A DNA stretch of 64,000 bases from Mycobacterium sp. 141 (GTDB lineage: Bacteria > Actinomycetota > Actinomycetes > Mycobacteriales > Mycobacteriaceae), in assembly GCF_000382405.1 (NCBI RefSeq), contig NZ_KB908256.1, forward strand, positions 248,001 to 312,000, read 5' to 3'. Below, piece by piece: positions 59,449-64,000 of the stretch. Each line of letters opens with the position of its first letter. The stretch's first letter is position 1. The translations under genes and the position numbers were made by a program. The notes beneath the pieces were generated by a model that searched no databases, was not told the DNA's origin, and saw nothing but the letters and a program-made list of their open reading frames with translations.

Positions 59449-59641
59449 GTGCGTCGCGTCGGTCGCCGACACGCCAGTACGCAGCCGCGGATCGACACTT
59501 CCCCCACTTCGCCCCACTCCTCCTTCATGCTTATCGACCTGCGGGTTTTCTGTTAACTACTGGCTCGCTCAGGGGAATTCACGCCAGGTGATCTCTTCAT
59601 CGGTGGCACATGTGGGGCTTCGCAACCAAGTTGTGTCGTCA

Positions 59642-59677
59642 ATGGGAGCAAAGTGGGGGATTGTGGGGTAAAGTGGC
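59642..59677 (+). promoter_or_regulatory. MraZ box array upstream of mraZ
   Basis: TGGGA, TGGGG, TGGGG and TGGCG start at 59643, 59653, 59663 and 59673, exactly 10 bp apart, so they face one side of the helix. MraZ in other bacteria binds GTGGG-type repeats with 10-bp phasing upstream of its own gene. Autoregulation of the division cluster is the likely role. The upstream 190 bases after the terminator hold no other clear signal. Confidence 0.8.
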
Positions 59678-59718
59678 GGTCAACGGGGAAACCGGAACCC
59701 CGTGTGGGAGGTGGCCAG

Positions 59719-60150
59719 ATGTTTCTGGGCACCTACACGCCCAAGCTCGACGACAAGGGGCGGCTGACGCTGCCCGCCAAGTTCCGCGACGCGCTGGCAG
59801 GAGGATTGATGGTCACCAAGAGCCAAGATCACAGCCTCGCCGTCTACCCGCGCGACGAGTTCGAAAAGCTGGCCAGGCGCGCTTCACAGGCCTCTCGGAG
59901 CAATCCGGAAGCCCGTGCGTTCCTGCGCAACCTGGCCGCCGCAACCGATGAGCAGCACCCCGACGCGCAGGGCCGGATCACCCTGTCGGCAGATCACCGT
60001 CGCTACGCCAACCTGTCCAAGGACTGCGTGGTGATCGGATCGGTCGACTACCTGGAGATCTGGGACGCTCAAGCCTGGCAGGAGTACCAGCAGACCCACG
60101 AAGAAAACTTCTCCGCGGCCACTGATGAAACTCTGCGCAACATCATTTGA
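59719..60150 (+). CDS. mraZ: Transcriptional regulator MraZ
   Basis: MraZ is a ring-forming DNA-binding protein that controls the division and cell-wall cluster. The 143-residue protein has two AbrB-like halves with the DxxxR signatures [17 protein letters not shown] (about 10-26) and [16 protein letters not shown] (about 85-100). The length equals the usual mycobacterial MraZ. ATG 59719 follows GGGAGG at a good distance; GTG codons further upstream fall in the MraZ boxes. Confidence 0.96.
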   Translation: MFLGTYTPKLDDKGRLTLPAKFRDALAGGLMVTKSQDHSLAVYPRDEFEKLARRASQASRSNPEARAFLRNLAAATDEQHPDAQGRITLSADHRRYANLSKDCVVIGSVDYLEIWDAQAWQEYQQTHEENFSAATDETLRNII

Positions 60151-60286
60151 TTCGGACGGTAACCCGAACGAGGCCCGTGCGGCGTGGCCTCTGCCCGAGC
60201 CGGCCCTGGCGTACTTCCCCAACGCCAGGTCCCAGGTTTCGGACAGAGACCTCGCCGCAGGGGCAGCCCTTAGCGGAGGTGTTGGT
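60151..60286 (+). ncRNA. Structured rsmH (mraW) leader, candidate mraW RNA motif
   Basis: Between mraZ and the Shine-Dalgarno-supported rsmH start are three stems. 60170-60175 pairs with 60186-60191. 60205-60212 pairs with 60222-60229 (8 bp) around the loop ACTTCCCCA. The AGGTC near 60227 pairs with GACCT near 60249. A hairpin with a CUUCCCC loop before mraW is, from memory, the hallmark of the mraW RNA motif described in Corynebacterineae. It is a presumed cis-regulator of the downstream operon; its ligand is unknown. Confidence 0.65.
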
Positions 60287-61273
60287 GTGGTCTCGGATGT
60301 GGGTGACCACGGTCATGTCCCGGTCTTGCTGGACCGCTGTGTCGAACTGCTCAGCCCTGCGCTGACCCGTCGCCACAGCGACGGATCCGACGCGGTGCTC
60401 ATCGATGGGACTCTGGGCGCCGGCGGACATTCTGAACGGTTTCTCACCGAGTTTCCCGGTCTGCGGCTCATCGCCCTGGATCGCGATCCCAATGCCTTGG
60501 CCATCGCCGGTGCGCGACTGGCCCCCTTCGCCGACCGGGTGACATTCGTCCGCACCCGCTACGACGGCATCCCCGCCGCCATCGCCCAAGCCGGTGCTGA
60601 CCGGGTCGACGGCGTGCTGTTCGACCTGGGTGTGTCGTCGATGCAGCTCGACCAGGTGCAGCGGGGGTTCTCCTACTCGGCCGACGCTCCGCTGGACATG
60701 CGCATGGATCCCGATGCCCGGCTGACTGCCGCCGAGATCCTCAATACCTACGACGCCAAGGAGCTGGCGCGCATACTGCGTGACTTCGGCGAGGAGCGGT
60801 TCGCCAGCAGGATCGCCGACAAGGTCGTCAAGCGGCGCGCCGAGCACCCGTTCGAGACAACGGCCGAACTGGTCGAGCTGCTCTACGAGGCCATCCCGGC
60901 GCCGGCGCGACGGACCGGGGGGCACCCGGCCAAACGCACGTTCCAGGCGTTGCGCATTGCCGTCAACGGCGAGCTCGATTCGCTGCGGGCCGCGTTGCCT
61001 GCCGCATTGGCGGCGTTACGGCCGGGCGGACGCATCGTGGTGATGGCCTACCAGTCGTTGGAGGACCGCATCGTCAAGAATGCGTTCGCCACCGCGACCG
61101 CATCACGCACGCCGCCCGGCCTGCCCATCGAACTACCGGGCCACGAACCGGAATTCGTGGCCCTGACCCGAGGCGCCGAGCGGGCCTGTGCCGACGAGAT
61201 CGAACGCAATCCACGTAGCGCCCCGGCGCGGCTGCGAGCACTTGAAAAGGTTGGGGGAAGGGGCGGCTCATGA
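60287..61273 (+). CDS. rsmH: 16S rRNA (cytosine(1402)-N4)-methyltransferase
   Basis: RsmH (MraW) methylates C1402 in the ribosomal decoding centre. The 328-residue protein has [13 protein letters not shown], the SAM-binding block [42 protein letters not shown] and [11 protein letters not shown] chose GTG 60287 because GGAGG lies exactly seven bases upstream and the length fits the family; ATG 60125 would add 54 residues, overlap mraZ and have no Shine-Dalgarno. The added residues would encode the hairpin described above. Its stop overlaps the next start (ATGA). Confidence 0.9.
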   Translation: MVSDVGDHGHVPVLLDRCVELLSPALTRRHSDGSDAVLIDGTLGAGGHSERFLTEFPGLRLIALDRDPNALAIAGARLAPFADRVTFVRTRYDGIPAAIAQAGADRVDGVLFDLGVSSMQLDQVQRGFSYSADAPLDMRMDPDARLTAAEILNTYDAKELARILRDFGEERFASRIADKVVKRRAEHPFETTAELVELLYEAIPAPARRTGGHPAKRTFQALRIAVNGELDSLRAALPAALAALRPGGRIVVMAYQSLEDRIVKNAFATATASRTPPGLPIELPGHEPEFVALTRGAERACADEIERNPRSAPARLRALEKVGGRGGS

Positions 61274-62334
61274 AGACCAAGCGACCGGCACCGGCATCGG
61301 AGCACACGCGTCGACGCAACGCGCGCAAGCCGGCTCGGGCCGCGGCCCGACGTGCCACCGAGGCCCCGCCCCGCACCCGTAGGCCCGGTACCGATCAGCG
61401 TCGCGCCGCGCCGGCGCCGGCAACCGGTCCGATCCCGCGGCCCAAGACTCAGCCGGTGCGCCCCAAGAGCACCAGTCAGGCCAAAGCCCGCGCCAAGGCC
61501 CGGAAAGCCAAGGCGCCCAAGGTTATTCGTCCGCCGCTGCGGGAACGCCTGCTGGTCAGGCTGGCCTCGATCGAACTGAACCCGCGGGAGCTGATCGCCA
61601 GGGTCCCGTTCGTTGCCCTCGTGATCGCGGCGTTGGGCTTCGGGTTGGGGGTCACGCTGTGGCTGTCCACCGGCTCCGCCGAGCGGTCCTATGAGCTGGG
61701 CCATGCTCGGCAGACCACGCAGGGACTGCAGCAGCAGAAAGAGGCACTGGAGCGCGATGTGCTCGAGGCGCAGGCCGCGCCCGCATTGGCCGAGGCGGCC
61801 AGGAACCTGGGCATGATCCCGTCACGCGACACCGCCCATCTGGTACAAGACCCGACCGGGAGTTGGACGGTGGTGGGCACGCCGAAACCCGCTGAGGGTG
61901 TTCCGCCGCCTCCGATGAACGTTCCGCTACCCGATCCGACCACGCCGCCGCCCGCGCCGCCCGCACCGCCGGCACCGCGTGTCATCGATCCGCGTGAGGT
62001 GACCGTGCACATGCCGGAGCCCGGCCAGGTACTGCCGGGACAACCCGCGCCGGCCCCGCAAATTGCCGCACCTCCGGCTGCACCGCTGGTCGCACCTCCG
62101 GCCGCACCGCTGGTCGCCGCACCTGCACCCGCACCCGCAGCCGCGCCACCTCTGCCCGCGCCTGTCGCCGACGCGCCGCCGGCCGTTGTACCTGCACCCG
62201 TCATACCGGCACCCGCCGCACCTGTTCCGGCCCCGGGCCCGCCCGTGGCCGGGGTGCCGTTGCCCCCGGGCCCGCCCCCCGGCGCCGGACAGTTCGCCCC
62301 GGCCGACGCCCCCGTCCCCGCACCGGCGGCATGA
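61270..62334 (+). CDS. FtsL-like division protein with proline-rich tail (Rv2164c type)
   Basis: The 354-residue protein occupies the ftsL position between rsmH and pbpB. A long basic Ala/Arg/Lys N-terminus (about 1-100) is followed by one membrane helix ([20 protein letters not shown], about 115-135). A heptad-like coiled coil (about 140-175) and [18 protein letters not shown] come next, as in FtsL/FtsB-type proteins. The last 150 residues are Pro/Ala-rich and outside the cell. It probably joins the divisome with FtsQ/FtsB and PbpB. It is coupled to both neighbours by ATGA overlaps. Confidence 0.85.
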   Translation: MKTKRPAPASEHTRRRNARKPARAAARRATEAPPRTRRPGTDQRRAAPAPATGPIPRPKTQPVRPKSTSQAKARAKARKAKAPKVIRPPLRERLLVRLASIELNPRELIARVPFVALVIAALGFGLGVTLWLSTGSAERSYELGHARQTTQGLQQQKEALERDVLEAQAAPALAEAARNLGMIPSRDTAHLVQDPTGSWTVVGTPKPAEGVPPPPMNVPLPDPTTPPPAPPAPPAPRVIDPREVTVHMPEPGQVLPGQPAPAPQIAAPPAAPLVAPPAAPLVAAPAPAPAAAPPLPAPVADAPPAVVPAPVIPAPAAPVPAPGPPVAGVPLPPGPPPGAGQFAPADAPVPAPAA

Positions 62335-64000
62335 GGAGGCGGCCGCAGCCGCCCACGAAGGCGGACCTGACCGGCCAGGGTCGTCCGGCGCGGGCCCGGC
62401 GGGTCCGTATCGCCAGGGCAAGCGGTTCGGGCAGTGGATCATTCATGTTCCGGCACCGCGCCGGCAACATCGTCATCTTCGCCGTGCTGGCGATCGCGGT
62501 GGCACAGCTGTTCAGCCTGCAGGTTCCGCAGGCGGCAGGCCTGCGGGCCGAGGCCGCCAGCCAGCTCAAGGTCACCGATGTCGAACCGGCACTGCGGGGC
62601 AGCATCGTCGACCGCAACGGCGACAAGCTGGCCTTCACTATCGAGGCGAGGGCACTGACCTTCCAGCCGGTCCGGATCCGCAAGCAACTGGCCGACGCCA
62701 AGGCCAAGTCGCCGAAGGCGCCAGATCCGGATCGCAGGCTTTCCGACATCGCGAACGAGGTGGCGGCGCGGCTGAACAACAAGCCCGACGCGAAGACGGT
62801 ACTGCGCAAGCTGAAGAGCGACGACTCGTTCGTGTATCTGGCCCGAGCGGTCGATCCGTCGGTGGCCAACGCCATCATGGACAAGTTCCCCGAAGTAGGT
62901 TCGGAACGGCAGGATCTGCGCCAGTACCCGGGTGGAGCCCTGGCGGCCAACATCGTCGGTGGTATCGACTGGGACGGCCACGGGCTGCTCGGGCTCGAGG
63001 ATTCGCTCGACGCCGAACTGTCGGGCTCGGATGGGTCGCTCACCTATGACCGGGGTTCCGACGGTGTGGTGATCCCCGGTAGCTACCGCAACCGCCACGA
63101 CGCGGTCAACGGGTCCACCGTGGAGCTGACGCTCGACGACGACATCCAGTACTACGTGCAGCAGCAAGTCCAGATGGCCAAGGACGCGTCCGGCGCCAAG
63201 AACGTCTCAGCGGTGGTGTTGGACTCGAAAACCGGTGAAGTGCTGGCGATGTCGAACGACAACACGTTCGACCCCTCCCAGGACATCGGCCGTCAGGGCG
63301 ACCGGCAGATGGGCAATCTGCCGGTGTCCTCCCCGTTCGAGCCGGGATCGGTCAACAAGATCATCACGGCGTCCACGGCGATCGAACTCGGCCTGACCAC
63401 GCCCGACGAGGTGCTGCAGGTCCCGGGTTCGATCAACATGGGCGGCGTTACCGTCCGGGACGCCTGGAACCACGGTGTGATGCCGTACACCACAACCGGA
63501 GTGTTCGGGAAGTCGTCCAACGTCGGCACGCTGATGCTGGCTCAGCGCATCGGGCCAGACCGGTTCTACGACATGGTCCGCAAGTTCGGGCTGGGGCAGC
63601 GCACCAACGTCGGCCTACCCGGCGAGAGCTCCGGTCTGGTCCCCCCGATCGACCAGTGGTCGGGCAGTTCGTTTGCGAACCTGCCGATCGGCCAAGGTCT
63701 TTCGATGACGCTGCTGCAGATGACCTCGATGTACCAGACCATCGCCAACGACGGCGTGCGGATGCCGCCGCGGATCATCAAGTCGACCATCGGCCCGGAC
63801 GGCAGCCGCAAGGACGAGCCCCATCCCGACGGGGTGCGGGTGGTCTCGCCAGAGACCGCGCGCACGGTGCGCAACATGTTCCGCGCGATCGTGCAGCGCG
63901 ATCCCATGGGCTACCAACAGGGCACCGGTCCGCAGGCTGCCGTCGAGGGCTACCAGATTGCCGGCAAGACCGGCACCGCCCAGCAGATCAACCCGGCCTG
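62331..64000 (+). CDS. pbpB: Penicillin-binding protein B (class B, septal transpeptidase), 3' end outside the window
   Basis: PbpB (FtsI/PBP3 type) cross-links septal peptidoglycan. The visible 556 codons give a basic cytoplasmic tail, one membrane helix (IVIFAVLAIAVAQLFSLQ, about 43-62), and a dimerisation domain with EPALRGSIVDRNGD. The transpeptidase domain has the catalytic SVNK (Ser340), SSN (395-397) and KTG (546-548). These are complete, so the missing part is the C-terminal end. ATG 62331 overlaps the previous stop (ATGA). The usual followers, murE and murF, should lie beyond the window. Confidence 0.96.
   Translation, partial: MRRRPQPPTKADLTGQGRPARARRVRIARASGSGSGSFMFRHRAGNIVIFAVLAIAVAQLFSLQVPQAAGLRAEAASQLKVTDVEPALRGSIVDRNGDKLAFTIEARALTFQPVRIRKQLADAKAKSPKAPDPDRRLSDIANEVAARLNNKPDAKTVLRKLKSDDSFVYLARAVDPSVANAIMDKFPEVGSERQDLRQYPGGALAANIVGGIDWDGHGLLGLEDSLDAELSGSDGSLTYDRGSDGVVIPGSYRNRHDAVNGSTVELTLDDDIQYYVQQQVQMAKDASGAKNVSAVVLDSKTGEVLAMSNDNTFDPSQDIGRQGDRQMGNLPVSSPFEPGSVNKIITASTAIELGLTTPDEVLQVPGSINMGGVTVRDAWNHGVMPYTTTGVFGKSSNVGTLMLAQRIGPDRFYDMVRKFGLGQRTNVGLPGESSGLVPPIDQWSGSSFANLPIGQGLSMTLLQMTSMYQTIANDGVRMPPRIIKSTIGPDGSRKDEPHPDGVRVVSPETARTVRNMFRAIVQRDPMGYQQGTGPQAAVEGYQIAGKTGTAQQINPA

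Noticed and set aside
60125..60286. Long N-terminal extension of rsmH from ATG 60125
   Set aside because: No Shine-Dalgarno, overlap with mraZ, and the sequence forms stems including a CTTCCCC loop. It is kept as an alternative because a similar extension is annotated in M. tuberculosis.

Overview
This window is high-GC actinobacterial chromosome with the gene order of a mycobacterium. Nearly every gene matches the M. tuberculosis block from about Rv2224c to Rv2163c, read in the opposite orientation. The hallmark genes include glnA1/glnA2/glnE, dlaT-lipB-lipA, the ctaC/ctaE/qcrCAB respiratory genes, the mannosyltransferases pimB', mptA and mptC, pknL, mmpS3, and the start of the division/cell-wall cluster mraZ-rsmH-ftsL-pbpB. 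Several M. tuberculosis genes are missing at their usual places and cobU sits beside cobT, which suggests a fast-growing Mycolicibacterium-type species. I cannot name the species.

Layout. 1-3.0 kb: two tandem secreted alpha/beta hydrolases (the first truncated by the window edge) and a membrane-protein gene not expected here. 3-10 kb: nitrogen assimilation (glnA2, glnE, glnA1) with candidate GlnR sites, plus DoxX and dtd. 10-15.6 kb: RDD and DUF4191 membrane proteins, lipoic acid synthesis (lipA, lipB), an epimerase and dlaT. 15.9-19 kb: an apparently damaged ephD and leucyl aminopeptidase. 19-24.3 kb: gcvT, ilvE, the cobalamin genes cobU-cobT-cobS and a DUF3043 protein. 24.4-28.6 kb: an A-type Fe-S carrier, a membrane protein, adenosine kinase and asnB. 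28.8-36.5 kb: cytochrome bcc-aa3 subunits flanking mmpS3. 36.6-41.4 kb: trpD, an exonuclease/UvrC-like fusion and an NlpC/P60 endopeptidase. 41.3-52.9 kb: envelope glycolipid genes (pimB', fadD15, an acyltransferase, mptC), an ArsA-like ATPase cluster, RNase AS and aroG. 52.9-59.4 kb: pknL and its predicted DNA-binding partner, mptA, idsA2, lppM, GNAT and DUF3040. 59.4-64 kb: mraZ, rsmH, an FtsL-like protein and pbpB (cut by the window end).

The genes work together mainly in three programmes: nitrogen assimilation (GlnE adenylylates GlnA1), aerobic respiration (QcrCAB with CtaC/E/F), and envelope building (PimB', MptA, MptC, IdsA2, PbpB, NlpC/P60). Many starts have a TANNNT -10 element six or seven bases upstream and no Shine-Dalgarno sequence, which predicts leaderless mRNAs.

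I found no CRISPR array, phage, insertion sequence, tRNA or rRNA, and no convincing new multi-gene system. The most interesting signals are small: an ephD that lost part of its reductase domain, an ATPase gene with no canonical start codon, a structured rsmH leader, 10-bp-phased MraZ boxes, a three-half-site operator before ephD, and several short tandem or dispersed repeats.
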